Program-made: the position numbers and the translations under genes | NCBI RefSeq assembly: GCF_014284255.1 | Contig: NZ_JACOFV010000005.1 | Span: 1 to 64,000 of the forward strand | Length of the DNA stretch: 64,000 nt | Source of the DNA: Cognatundibacterium jejuense | Lineage (GTDB): Bacteria; Pseudomonadota; Gammaproteobacteria; Burkholderiales; Burkholderiaceae_D | Direction: 5' to 3' | Shown here: positions 55,942 through 64,000 of the stretch, one piece after another | Numbering within the stretch: the first letter of the stretch is position 1 | Layout: each line of letters begins with the position of its first letter | The notes under the pieces: generated by a model | Database searches by the model: none | What the model saw: only the letters and a program-made list of their open reading frames with translations | Told to the model about the DNA's origin: nothing

Positions 55942-57687
55942 ATGCATTTATCCTTTTTTAAAAAAATTTGGTGTGCACTGGCTTTTCTGGCGTATTTTTT
56001 CGCGTCTGTTTCATTTGCTGCTGATGTTGTCAATGCAGACCAGTTGCTTTCAGAAACAAGTGCATTGTTAAGAGCTTCTCCTGAAAAAGCCGAAAAAAAT
56101 ATTCGAAAGCTCGAAGAAGTTTTTAATTCACTGACTAAATCCCAACAAGAAAAGTTTTATGTCCAAAAGGCGGCATTTCTTGGTTCAATGGGACGAAACA
56201 AAGAACGCATTGAGTTTGTCGAAGTTAGTATTAAAAATGTCGTCAATGTAGAGATACAAGTTAAACTTTTGTACCAGTTATCGACTGGTTACACGAACCT
56301 TGGCATGTTTGAAAGCGCATTAAATGCGATGAATCAAAGCATAGCCTTATTACCCAAATTAACTGACGTTAATACCAAACTTTACACGCTTCAGTCGGCT
56401 GTATCGCTATTCAATACACTAAAAGCTTTTGACCAATCACTACTCTACGTAGAACAAATAAGCGCTTTTTCCGATCGTAAGAACTCTATTTCAAGCTGCG
56501 TATCTTTAGCGGACAAAGTTGAAATTGAGTTTTTAAGAGGGAATCGTGAAGTTGCGAAAAATTTTTTGCCGGATGCTATTCAGGACTGTAAGCATGGCGG
56601 CAATCAATTTATGGTCAAACTCCTTAATGCACTTGATGCTCTTGACCTTATAAAATCTTCAAATTTCCCTGCTGGCATTTCAAGTGCAAAGGCCTTGCTT
56701 GATGAAGCAGATGATAATATTAAGAAAACGAATTATTTTATAGAGTTGGAAAATGCCTTAGCTCGCGCGTATATTGAAACAGGCGATTTAAAGCAAGCCG
56801 ATTTTTACGCAAATGAAGCTTACAAATATTCCAACAATTCAAAAGTTTATCTGCTGATAGAGCAGGCGAACGAAACCATGTCAAAAATCAAGCGTGCGCA
56901 AGGGCAGTATGTTGCGGCGCTGGAATTTGATGACACTGCTCTGGAATTTAAAAATAAATTATTGGACGAGCAGCTACAAAAAAATATCGCCTATCAGCGT
57001 GTTAAATTCGATATGCAAGACAAGGCTAATCAATTGACCTTGCTTGAGCAAAAAAATAAATTGCTGTCGATAGAAAAACAACTAGATAAAAAAAATAACG
57101 AAGTCTTGTTGCTATTCATCGGTCTGATTGTCGTTGCATTGTTGTTGGTTGGTGTGTGGCTGTGGAAAGTTATACAGCAAAAAAATATCTTTAAGCGTCA
57201 TGCGCAAGTCGATGCGCTGACACAAATCAGTAACCGTCGGCATTTTATCGATATCACTACAGCGGCGGTCGCTGAGCGAACTGCGCCGATCAGCCTGATC
57301 CTGTTCGATATGGATTTCTTTAAAAAAATCAACGATAACTTTGGTCACCCGACCGGTGATTGGGTATTGATTCATGTATGTCAGGCAGTGACCGAAGTAT
57401 TGCGTAAAGGTGATATGTTTGGGCGTTTAGGCGGCGAAGAATTTGCAATTTGCATGCCTGCGGCGGATACCCATGTCGCCAAACAACTGGCAGAGCGTTG
57501 CCGTTTAGCGATTGCTGCAATTGATACCGAACCGAGCGGATTTCGTTTTCCTTTGACCGCCAGTTTTGGTATTGCAACCATTGACACCTACACCGTCAGC
57601 ACGTTTGAAGCTTTAATGGAATCTGCTGATAAAGCTCTGTATAAGTCCAAAGCTGATGGTCGCAATTGTGTCTCAGTGTTTGAGTGA
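55942..57687 (+). CDS. TPR-containing membrane diguanylate cyclase (GGDEF)
   Basis: A 581-residue protein with a signal peptide (about residues 1-28, SVSFAADVV). TPR-like helical repeats follow across about residues 35-375, then a coiled region, one membrane helix at about 387-409 and a cytoplasmic GGDEF domain with the active motif GGEEF at residues 497-501. The repeats therefore face the periplasm and the cyclase the cytoplasm. It lies between the predicted borosin precursor (30 bp upstream) and its methyltransferase (22 bp downstream), apparently in one transcript. No ribosome binding site is clear at the start. Whether it senses the peptide is unknown. Confidence 0.9.
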   Translation: MHLSFFKKIWCALAFLAYFFASVSFAADVVNADQLLSETSALLRASPEKAEKNIRKLEEVFNSLTKSQQEKFYVQKAAFLGSMGRNKERIEFVEVSIKNVVNVEIQVKLLYQLSTGYTNLGMFESALNAMNQSIALLPKLTDVNTKLYTLQSAVSLFNTLKAFDQSLLYVEQISAFSDRKNSISSCVSLADKVEIEFLRGNREVAKNFLPDAIQDCKHGGNQFMVKLLNALDALDLIKSSNFPAGISSAKALLDEADDNIKKTNYFIELENALARAYIETGDLKQADFYANEAYKYSNNSKVYLLIEQANETMSKIKRAQGQYVAALEFDDTALEFKNKLLDEQLQKNIAYQRVKFDMQDKANQLTLLEQKNKLLSIEKQLDKKNNEVLLLFIGLIVVALLLVGVWLWKVIQQKNIFKRHAQVDALTQISNRRHFIDITTAAVAERTAPISLILFDMDFFKKINDNFGHPTGDWVLIHVCQAVTEVLRKGDMFGRLGGEEFAICMPAADTHVAKQLAERCRLAIAAIDTEPSGFRFPLTASFGIATIDTYTVSTFEALMESADKALYKSKADGRNCVSVFE

Positions 57688-57709
57688 TTAATTAATTTTT
57701 TTTCCTTTT

Positions 57710-58546
57710 ATGACGAATCAAAAAGTTGGACAACTTGTCTGCGTAGGAACAGGTATGCGCATGGCAGGGCAGTTGACGCCGTTGGCGAAAAGTTATATCG
57801 AATCTTTTGATATTGTGATCGCAGCCGTACCTCATATTTTTACGCGTCGATGGTTGCAGGGTATCGCCAAAGAATACATATGTCTGAATGATCACTACGA
57901 AGATACTAAGATCGAAGGCAAAAATCGTCGCGACACTTATCGCCGTATGGCAGATACTATTTTAAAAGAAGTCCGCGCCGGCAAGCGTGTTTGCGCGGCT
58001 TTTTACGGACATCCCGGCATTTTTGCTTGTATCTCACACATGGCGATTACCGATGCGCGTAAAGAGGGGTATGTCGCGCACATGGAGCCAGGTATTTCAG
58101 CGTTGGATTGTCTGGTCGCCGATCTTGGGATTGATCCAGGATCACGCGGTATGCAGTCGATGGAAGCGACGCAGTTTATGATTTATGAACGGGTGATCGA
58201 TCCGTCTGCGATGTTCATCGTCTGGCAAATTGGTCTCGCTGGTGATCTAACCTTAAAGCGTTACGACACTGAACCGGCGCACTTGCAAATTATTACCGAC
58301 AAATTGGCACTCACGTATTCACTCGATCATGAAGTGATTTTGTATGAAGCTGCAACCAACCCCATAGAGCAAAACCGCATCGAAAAAATCCGTTTGGGTG
58401 ATTTGCCGAAGGCGAATTTGAAACAAATTACGACCCTGGTGATTCCGGCTGAGCATGCTTTAAAAGTGGATCAAAAAGTGATGGATCAGTTGAAGGCGTT
58501 GGAATTGGCACGTGCTGCGGCAAACGAGGTAACTGAGGCAGCGTAG
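57710..58546 (+). CDS. Split-borosin alpha-N-methyltransferase (SonM-like, tetrapyrrole methylase fold)
   Basis: A 278-residue SAM-dependent methyltransferase. The N-terminal Rossmann start LVCVGTGMRMAGQLTPLAKS, GKNRRDTYRRM at about residues 71-80, AAFYGHPGIFACISHMAITD at about 96-115, MEPGISALDCLVADLGIDPG at about 125-144 and VWQIGLAGDLTLKRYDTEPA near 175 match the SonM family recalled from Shewanella. These enzymes bind a small precursor in trans and methylate backbone amide nitrogens in its C-terminal core. CbiF-like precorrin methylases share the fold, but the NRRDTY and HMAITDA contexts favour the borosin type. No strong ribosome binding site is visible, only T-rich sequence. Confidence 0.88.
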   Translation: MTNQKVGQLVCVGTGMRMAGQLTPLAKSYIESFDIVIAAVPHIFTRRWLQGIAKEYICLNDHYEDTKIEGKNRRDTYRRMADTILKEVRAGKRVCAAFYGHPGIFACISHMAITDARKEGYVAHMEPGISALDCLVADLGIDPGSRGMQSMEATQFMIYERVIDPSAMFIVWQIGLAGDLTLKRYDTEPAHLQIITDKLALTYSLDHEVILYEAATNPIEQNRIEKIRLGDLPKANLKQITTLVIPAEHALKVDQKVMDQLKALELARAAANEVTEAA

Positions 58547-58741
58547 CTTTTGTGGGGTGGGTGTAACCCTCGCTGCTTCCAGCGCCATTGATATGACTCG
58601 GAAATGTCAAAATATTTCCGCATGGAAATTGCTATGATTTATTTCTTTTTAATTGTAAATCAGTGCTTTCTATTTACATGAGTCTTCATTAGAATAATTC
58701 GCTGAGGTAAGACAATTTTGTCGATTTGTTGAGGAGACGCT

Positions 58742-59146
58742 ATGAAAAAATTGATTAAAAGCGCTGTAGTTGGTCTGGCTCTGGTTGGCGGTATTTCTGC
58801 TGCTTACGCTGAGGGTGTTGATACTTCTGTAGAAGGTATTTTTAATGCGCTGACTTCCAGTGCAAATCTGCAGGCAACGGTAGATGGTCTGGTTGCTGGT
58901 GGTGCGAACCCACAATCTATCGTATCGGTTGCTGCTGCAGCTGGTATTCCACTCGATGCGGTAAAGCAATTGCAAGTCTGCACAAATTCTGCCGCTGCTG
59001 ATGCAACAGTATTGAGCGCTTCTTGCCTCAGACAAAAAAGCGTCGTGACCGCTTACTCTGCTGGTGTGAACGATCCGATGAAATTTTTGCCTGCCTCTGC
59101 TGCTGGTAAACAAAACAAGCAAGAAACAAAAACTGAATTTAAGTAA
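58742..59146 (+). CDS. Small secreted hypothetical protein
   Basis: A 134-residue precursor with a clear signal peptide (MKKLIKSAVVGLALVGGISA, cleavage near AYA). The mature protein is rich in Ala, Val and Ser, with LVAGGANPQSIVSVAAAAGI and two cysteines (CTNSAAADATVLSASC) that may form a disulfide. It starts about 195 bp after the borosin methyltransferase on the same strand, has a good GAGGAG upstream and is followed by a terminator. Function is unknown; association with the peptide locus is only positional. Confidence 0.75.
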   Translation: MKKLIKSAVVGLALVGGISAAYAEGVDTSVEGIFNALTSSANLQATVDGLVAGGANPQSIVSVAAAAGIPLDAVKQLQVCTNSAAADATVLSASCLRQKSVVTAYSAGVNDPMKFLPASAAGKQNKQETKTEFK

Positions 59147-59185
59147 TCTTAATTCATCGGTTCTACTCAAATATTTGATTTAAAA

Positions 59186-59222
59186 AAAAGCAGCGCACAC
59201 ATTGGTGGCGCTGCTTTTTTTT
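59186..59222. terminator. Rho-independent terminator
   Basis: GCAGCGC (59190-59196) pairs with GCGCTGC (59208-59214), with an A-run before and a T-run after. It separates the secreted protein gene from the convergent DUF3820 gene. Confidence 0.85.
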
Positions 59223-59264
59223 GGATTTTTTTTTCGGTTATGCAGTTCAATGCTTGTGGTATTT

Positions 59265-59489
59265 TTATTTTCTTAAAGGAATGAGTAAATCGCGCAAGTT
59301 ATTGTGATCGATTTCATACATTAATTCTAATAATCGCCCAATTTCACCCTTAGGAAATCCCTCGCGTGCAAACCATCCCAGATAGTGCCCAGGCAGGTCG
59401 CCGATCAGTCTGTCCTTGTATTTGCCATATGGCATTTTGAGGGTCAGCAATCGTTGTAAGTCATCTGCTTGCATGGTTTTTTCAAACAT
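59265..59489 (-). CDS. DUF3820 family protein
   Basis: A 74-residue protein with the family pattern MPYGKYKDRLIGDLPGHYL followed by GWFAREGFPKGEIGRLLELM. DUF3820 is a small conserved family of unknown role, sometimes labelled quorum-sensing-regulated. It lies three bases downstream of the DUF2242 lipoprotein gene and is certainly cotranscribed with it. Confidence 0.9.
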   Translation of the reverse strand: MFEKTMQADDLQRLLTLKMPYGKYKDRLIGDLPGHYLGWFAREGFPKGEIGRLLELMYEIDHNNLRDLLIPLRK

Positions 59490-59492
59490 GGC

Positions 59493-60182
59493 TTAGTTGT
59501 TGTCCATTTTATTGTCTGATTTGTTTTGTGTCGCTGTAAATGCTGTGGCTCCCGTGGATTCAGGCTTGCTGTTACTGCCCGCATCCATTTTTGCCGCGGG
59601 TAATTCAGTGGGCTTGTTTGCCATGTCTTTTTTATCGCTATCAGGTTCATTTGGGAATTTAGTCGCGTCCAGATAGCGTTCGACTAAGTCAAAAAACTGA
59701 TTATAAAATTGACCAGTAGCGATGGTTTCACTAGCAACTTTCACCAGCGAATCGTCGGTAGAACCGAATGGCAATGATACGGAACCGATGGCGCTGACGC
59801 CTATGCTGGCTGAATTATTACTCTTCTTGAGCGAGTAACGATCGCGTATCGCATTAGCAAACATAGTTGAGCTATTGCTGCCTTTGCTATCCGGTACACA
59901 AACGACATTAAACTCAATTTCAGCGTGGGTCTCGGCGTCGTGCTGGTATTTGCGGCGACCTTTAATATTGGTTGGTTTCCACTCATTGATCACGTACCCC
60001 TGACTGAGCAAGGCGCGGCGGGATGCTTCGCAGGCAGCCTGTTCGGTGCCAGGGAAGCTACGCGTAAAGACACCGGTCTCACCAAATTCTTCATGCTGGA
60101 GTCCCGACGTTTTAGTGCTGGAGCAGGCGCTCAAGCCAGACAATAAAAATACGAGGGGAATTAATAAAAAGCGACGAACCAT
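59493..60182 (-). CDS. DUF2242-type lipoprotein
   Basis: A 229-residue lipoprotein precursor with lipobox LSAC (cysteine near residue 20). The domain GVFTRSFPGTEQAACEASRR with LLSQGYVINEWKPTNIKGRR is typical of the DUF2242 family in betaproteobacteria. The C-terminal 60 residues are low-complexity and charged. It is probably anchored in the outer membrane. It is cotranscribed with the DUF3820 gene and lies downstream of a small helical gene on the same strand. Confidence 0.85.
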   Translation of the reverse strand: MVRRFLLIPLVFLLSGLSACSSTKTSGLQHEEFGETGVFTRSFPGTEQAACEASRRALLSQGYVINEWKPTNIKGRRKYQHDAETHAEIEFNVVCVPDSKGSNSSTMFANAIRDRYSLKKSNNSASIGVSAIGSVSLPFGSTDDSLVKVASETIATGQFYNQFFDLVERYLDATKFPNEPDSDKKDMANKPTELPAAKMDAGSNSKPESTGATAFTATQNKSDNKMDNN

Positions 60183-60227
60183 GTTGTAATCTAAACCAAG
60201 TGTTGTGCAGGGCGAGAGCCCTTTTGT

Positions 60228-60425
60228 TTAAGCTAATGCTTCTTTAGCGGCTTCTTCTGGTGTTAAACCATCAAAAAATAAATCGGTGAACCACTCAATT
60301 TGTTCTTCGATATGGTCTTGCGCTTGCGCAACAGTAGCACCGCCAGCGACTAAAAATTCTTCTACTTCGATACACCAGGCGATCAGTGCTTCTGTTTCTG
60401 GATCGATATCATTCTTTTTTGCCAT
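60228..60425 (-). CDS. Small acidic helical hypothetical protein
   Basis: A 65-residue, acidic, all-helical peptide (EALIAWCIEVEEFLVAGGAT and AQDHIEEQIEWFTDLFFDG). It is 45 bp upstream of the DUF2242 lipoprotein gene on the same strand and preceded by GAGGA before the ATG. No family is recognised. The clean start and composition argue that it is real. Confidence 0.65.
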   Translation of the reverse strand: MAKKNDIDPETEALIAWCIEVEEFLVAGGATVAQAQDHIEEQIEWFTDLFFDGLTPEEAAKEALA

Positions 60426-60569
60426 GGTGTTGTCCTCTATAAATGCTCTTGATCAATGGATTTGATCTTTTTATTGAAAAAACTGCGTGTATTTTAACTT
60501 GTCACTGGTATTTACATTGTTACCAGTTGTTGGTGCTTAGTTTCATCACCTCAGAATGCGGTCGCTCTG

Positions 60570-61280
60570 TCAGAAGCTTCCGGCAAACTGGTAACGCTGT
60601 CCAGGGTGCCACATGGTCACGATCGTGGCGATTTTTCCTTGGGAGCGCGTCTTTCTGTGCAATACCAGGCAAACCTCTTTGATGGAAATTTGCAACATCT
60701 CAGCGACTTGTTTGCCTGGCATGACGGCCTCAATGCGGTAATCGACGCCTTGCAAGGGGGCGACAGCAACTAAATATTCATTCGGCGTCATGTTGCTAAA
60801 GTCTTGCGCTAAGTAATCTGGCGTTACGCTGGAATTAACCCAACGATCCTCGACCTGAATCGCCATGTCGTTTTCAAAATGCACAATCACTGAATGAAAA
60901 AGACGATGTCCGGCTTTGACATTAAATTCTTGCGCAAGTTGCTCAGAAGCTGGAATTTCTTTTAAAAGATGTAATTCGCTGCGATGAATGTGTCCACGCA
61001 GACGAATTTCTTCGGCAATGCTTTTAATCTCAACCAGGGTTGCCTGATATTTTTGCTGGGCAACATAGGTACCGGAACCCTGTATCCGGTTCAAAATCTG
61101 TTCGCTGGTTAGCTCGCGAACCGCCCGATTCACGGTCATGCGCGAAACGCCAAATTGCTCTGCCAGCATGGCTTCCGAGGGGATAGCGTCGCCTTCTTTC
61201 CAGGTACCCGTCTGGATTTCCTTAAGCAGATAGTCTTTAATGGTCTGGAAGGCGGGTGAGGGTGATTGAACTTTTGACAC
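60570..61280 (-). CDS. hutC: Histidine utilisation repressor HutC (GntR family)
   Basis: I use the GTG at 61280 (VSKVQSPSPAFQ) because TAGGA precedes it by about seven bases; an upstream ATG at 61316 would overlap the operator side. The 236-residue protein has an N-terminal winged helix-turn-helix (AMLAEQFGVSRMTVNRAVRE at about residues 33-52) and a UTRA effector domain that binds urocanate. HutC represses the hut genes until urocanate is present. It is divergent from hutU, with a perfect 18-bp palindrome between them. Confidence 0.92.
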   Translation of the reverse strand: MSKVQSPSPAFQTIKDYLLKEIQTGTWKEGDAIPSEAMLAEQFGVSRMTVNRAVRELTSEQILNRIQGSGTYVAQQKYQATLVEIKSIAEEIRLRGHIHRSELHLLKEIPASEQLAQEFNVKAGHRLFHSVIVHFENDMAIQVEDRWVNSSVTPDYLAQDFSNMTPNEYLVAVAPLQGVDYRIEAVMPGKQVAEMLQISIKEVCLVLHRKTRSQGKIATIVTMWHPGQRYQFAGSF

Positions 61281-61333
61281 GATTATCCTAATGAAGTAGC
61301 GCTCGTATTGTCTCATTAAAAATCCGCTTGCAA

Positions 61334-61351
61334 AAGTTGTATATACAACTT
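61334..61351. promoter_or_regulatory. Probable HutC operator (18-bp perfect palindrome)
   Basis: AAGTTGTATATACAACTT is a perfect dyad located 54 bp from the hutC start and 117 bp from the hutU start. It matches the TTGTATATACAA-type core recognised by GntR/HutC repressors. It probably controls both divergent transcripts. Confidence 0.82.
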
Positions 61352-61468
61352 AAAATTTATTTTAAGTTGAGCTGTAATCAAAATCAATTGATAGCGCGTC
61401 CTGGCTGATACCCCGGTATCTGGACGTGTTTTTGTATGTAATGTTTGTCGTACCTGGAGAGAGACAAA

Positions 61469-63172
61469 ATGACGAATAACCTTCAAAACGATGCTCGCTG
61501 GGATGCCAGCCGCGTAATCCATGCACCAACTGGTGCTGAAAAAGTTTGTAAAACCTGGGTGGCGGAGGCTGCTTATCGCATGATTCAGAACAATCTGGAC
61601 CCCGCCGTGGCAGAAAATCCTAAACACCTGGTCGTGTACGGTGGCATTGGTCGCGCAGCGCGTAACTGGGAATGTTTTGATCAGATTCTGGCATCGTTGA
61701 AGGCTCTGGGCGAAGATGAAACTTTGCTGATTCAATCTGGCAAACCGGTCGGCGTGTTCAAAACTCATGAAGACGCACCGCGTGTTTTGATCGCGAATTC
61801 AAACCTGGTACCTAAGTGGGCAAATTGGGAACACTTCAATGAACTCGACCGCAAAGGCTTGTTCATGTACGGACAGATGACTGCAGGTAGCTGGATTTAT
61901 ATCGGCACCCAAGGCATTGTTCAGGGAACCTATGAAACCTTTGCAGAAGCTGGCCGCCAGCACTTCAATGGTGATTGGGGCGGCCGCTGGATACTGACTG
62001 CTGGTTTAGGTGGTATGGGCGGTGCACAGCCATTGGCTGCAAGTTTTGCAGGTGCGGTTTCTTTAAATATCGAATGCCAACAAAGCAGTATTGATTTTCG
62101 CCTGCGTACCCGCTACGTCGACAAACAAGCCAAAGATTTGGACGACGCACTTGCATTAATCAAACATCATTGCGACCGCAAAGAAGCGGTATCGATTGCC
62201 TTGCTGGGCAATGCTGCTGAAATTTTGCCAGAACTGGTTCAGCGTGCGAAAGCGGGTGGCATGAAGCCAGATCTGGTGACCGATCAGACTTCCGCTCATG
62301 ATTTGATTAATGGTTACCTGCCTATCGGTTGGTGCGTTGAGCAATGGAAAGCAGCTCAACATGATGCCAGCCAACATGCCAAACTGACTGCGGACGCAGC
62401 GCAGGCCTGTGCGGTTCACGTGCAAGCGATGCTGGATTTCCATGCGATGGGTATCCCCACCGTAGATTACGGCAATAACATCCGTCAGGTGGCGTTTGAC
62501 ACCGGCGTTAAAAATGCCTTTGATTTTCCTGGCTTTGTTCCTGCCTACATTCGTCCTTTGTTCTGTGATGGCAAAGGCCCATTCCGTTGGGTGGCTTTGT
62601 CTGGCGATCCGGAAGATATCCGTAAAACGGATGCCAAGATTAAAGAACTGTTCCCGCACAATAAAGGCGTACACAAATGGCTGGACATGGCGGGCGAACG
62701 CATTGCGTTCCAGGGCTTGCCAGCGCGGATTTGCTGGCTAGGTTTGGGCGAGCGCCATATTGCTGGTCTGGCATTCAATGAAATGGTTAAAAATGGCGAA
62801 CTCAAAGCGCCTATCGTAATTGGTCGCGACCACCTGGATACCGGCTCTGTCTCCAGTCCAAATCGTGAAACAGAAGGTATGAAAGATGGCACTGATGCTG
62901 TTTCTGACTGGCCTTTACTGAACGCTTTGCTCAATACCGCTGGCGGTGCGAGCTGGGTTTCTCTGCATCATGGTGGTGGCGTTGGTATGGGATATTCGCA
63001 GCATTCGGGTATGGTGATCGTTGCTGATGGTACTGAGGCCGCTGCTAAACGTCTGGCACGCGTGCTGGTCAATGATTGCGGCTCTGGCGTTATGCGTCAT
63101 GCGGATGCGGGCTACGAACAGGCCGTTGCATGCGCTAAGCGTGAAGGCTTGAATCTGCCGATGATTAAGTAA
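61469..63172 (+). CDS. hutU: Urocanate hydratase
   Basis: A 567-residue NAD-dependent enzyme that converts urocanate to imidazolone propionate, the second step of histidine breakdown. The start at 61469 has GGAGAGAG upstream. Conserved regions include [40 protein letters not shown] (NAD binding), [16 protein letters not shown] with the active-site region, and [19 protein letters not shown] near the end. It is the first gene of the divergent hut operon. Confidence 0.97.
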   Translation: MTNNLQNDARWDASRVIHAPTGAEKVCKTWVAEAAYRMIQNNLDPAVAENPKHLVVYGGIGRAARNWECFDQILASLKALGEDETLLIQSGKPVGVFKTHEDAPRVLIANSNLVPKWANWEHFNELDRKGLFMYGQMTAGSWIYIGTQGIVQGTYETFAEAGRQHFNGDWGGRWILTAGLGGMGGAQPLAASFAGAVSLNIECQQSSIDFRLRTRYVDKQAKDLDDALALIKHHCDRKEAVSIALLGNAAEILPELVQRAKAGGMKPDLVTDQTSAHDLINGYLPIGWCVEQWKAAQHDASQHAKLTADAAQACAVHVQAMLDFHAMGIPTVDYGNNIRQVAFDTGVKNAFDFPGFVPAYIRPLFCDGKGPFRWVALSGDPEDIRKTDAKIKELFPHNKGVHKWLDMAGERIAFQGLPARICWLGLGERHIAGLAFNEMVKNGELKAPIVIGRDHLDTGSVSSPNRETEGMKDGTDAVSDWPLLNALLNTAGGASWVSLHHGGGVGMGYSQHSGMVIVADGTEAAAKRLARVLVNDCGSGVMRHADAGYEQAVACAKREGLNLPMIK

Positions 63173-63202
63173 AACATTAGAAAAAATAAAGAGAGAAAAA
63201 TA

Positions 63203-64000
63203 ATGACTAAGCATTTTGAAATTCATCCGGGCGAATTCAGTCTGTCCGATCTGCGCGCCATCTGGACTGCGTCACAGCCATTGAAATTGACACCAGGCGC
63301 CTATGCCGCGATCAATGCATCGGCTGATACGATTCATAAAATTGTCGCCAAGGGCGATGCAGCTTACGGGATCAATACCGGTTTTGGTAAATTAGCCAAA
63401 ACCCGTATTCCGGATGAGCAATTAGAGCTGTTGCAACGCAATCTGATTTTGTCGCATTCGGTAGGCTCGGGTGAATTGATTTCCGATGAAGTTGTACGTC
63501 TGATTTTAGCGATGAAGATCGCCAGTCTGGCACGTGGCTTCTCTGGCATTCGTGCATCGGTGATCGATAGCATGATTGCGATGTATAACGCAGGCATCAT
63601 GCCGACCATTCCGGTCAAAGGTTCAGTCGGTGCTTCCGGTGATCTGGCGCCATTGTCACACATGACGCTGGCATTGCTGGGTGAAGGCGATGTGCGTGTG
63701 AACGGTAAGTTGGTTCCTGCCAAAGAAGCACTTGCACAAGCAGACATTACGCCAGTCGTATTGGCGGCAAAAGAAGGTCTGGCATTGATCAATGGCACAC
63801 AAGTGTCAACTGCTCTGGCGCTGAATGGCTTGTTCCTCGCAGAACGTTTGTTAGAAGCAGCAACCATTACTGGCGCTTTGTCAGTCGATGCCGCTAAAGG
63901 TAGCGATGCGCCATTTGATGCACGTATCCACACAAGCCGCGGTCAGCCAGGCCAGATTACGACTGCCGCAATTTATCGTGAACTGCTCAAGGGTAGTGAA
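63203..64000 (+). CDS. hutH: Histidine ammonia-lyase (3' end cut by the window)
   Basis: The ATG at 63203 opens a frame that runs uninterrupted to the window edge (266 codons present, roughly half of the usual length of about 510). The MIO-forming Ala-Ser-Gly is in [20 protein letters not shown] near residue 142, and [16 protein letters not shown]-type sequence near residue 55 is conserved. The enzyme removes ammonia from histidine to give urocanate. It follows hutU by 30 bp, so the two form one operon controlled by HutC. Confidence 0.96.
   Translation, partial: MTKHFEIHPGEFSLSDLRAIWTASQPLKLTPGAYAAINASADTIHKIVAKGDAAYGINTGFGKLAKTRIPDEQLELLQRNLILSHSVGSGELISDEVVRLILAMKIASLARGFSGIRASVIDSMIAMYNAGIMPTIPVKGSVGASGDLAPLSHMTLALLGEGDVRVNGKLVPAKEALAQADITPVVLAAKEGLALINGTQVSTALALNGLFLAERLLEAATITGALSVDAAKGSDAPFDARIHTSRGQPGQITTAAIYRELLKGSE

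Noticed and set aside
57710-58546. Cobalamin/siroheme-pathway methyltransferase
   Set aside because: It shares the fold, but the motif contexts and the SonA-like peptide upstream fit borosin methyltransferases better, and no cobalamin genes are nearby.

Overview
The window looks like chromosome from a betaproteobacterium of the order Burkholderiales, most likely family Oxalobacteraceae (an Undibacterium-like organism). This rests on gene content and moderate-to-low GC, not on any database search. Supporting signs are the argF-argG pair, the kynB-kynU-kynA operon with a divergent Lrp-type regulator, the hutC/hutU-hutH layout, the DUF2242 and DUF3820 genes, an O-acetylation cluster, and the lack of any phylum-specific gene pointing elsewhere.

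Positions 1-14167 are accessory in character: AT-rich, with many secreted or orphan proteins. There are three YbhB/YbcL-type (PEBP) proteins, an AraC regulator, a PAS-containing chemotaxis transducer, an orphan periplasmic binding protein, a truncated matrixin-like protease and a cysteine-anchored lipoprotein. They are followed by an XRE regulator, an HNH-like protein, a frameshifted YaaC-like gene, an antirestriction protein ArdA and a tyrosine integrase. The integrase abuts the 3' half of a tRNA-Arg(CCT) gene at 14122-14167. That is the signature of one end of an integrative element; its other end is not visible here.

Positions 14168-35800 hold a secreted S53 (sedolisin) protease, a diguanylate cyclase, GluQ, a LysR/pirin/flavodoxin-like group, an M28 peptidase, a LysE exporter, the kynurenine pathway operon for tryptophan breakdown to anthranilate, a serine hydrolase, the lipid II flippase MurJ and several small secreted or hypothetical proteins. 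Positions 35828-53757 are core genome: argG and argF, an SGNH/AlgF/AlgI/AlgJ-type polysaccharide O-acetylation cluster, RsgA and PhhB (translationally coupled), an M48 protease, oligoribonuclease, an FKBP isomerase, a beta-propeller protein overlapping a NodB-type deacetylase, a sterol-desaturase-type hydroxylase, a CinA-type protein, a TAXI transporter component and a threonine aldolase.

The most interesting locus is 55696-58546. A 71-residue peptide resembling the split-borosin precursor SonA is followed by a membrane-bound TPR-GGDEF protein, and then by a SonM-like alpha-N-methyltransferase. This predicts a ribosomally made, backbone N-methylated peptide (split borosin RiPP) with an embedded cyclic-di-GMP signalling gene. 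A zinc carboxypeptidase lies just upstream. The window ends in the histidine utilisation locus: hutC, an 18-bp perfect palindromic operator, hutU, and hutH cut by the window edge.

Short tandem duplications (7 to 27 bp) recur across the window. One 8-bp duplication breaks the YaaC-like gene, and losing one copy would restore a continuous reading frame.
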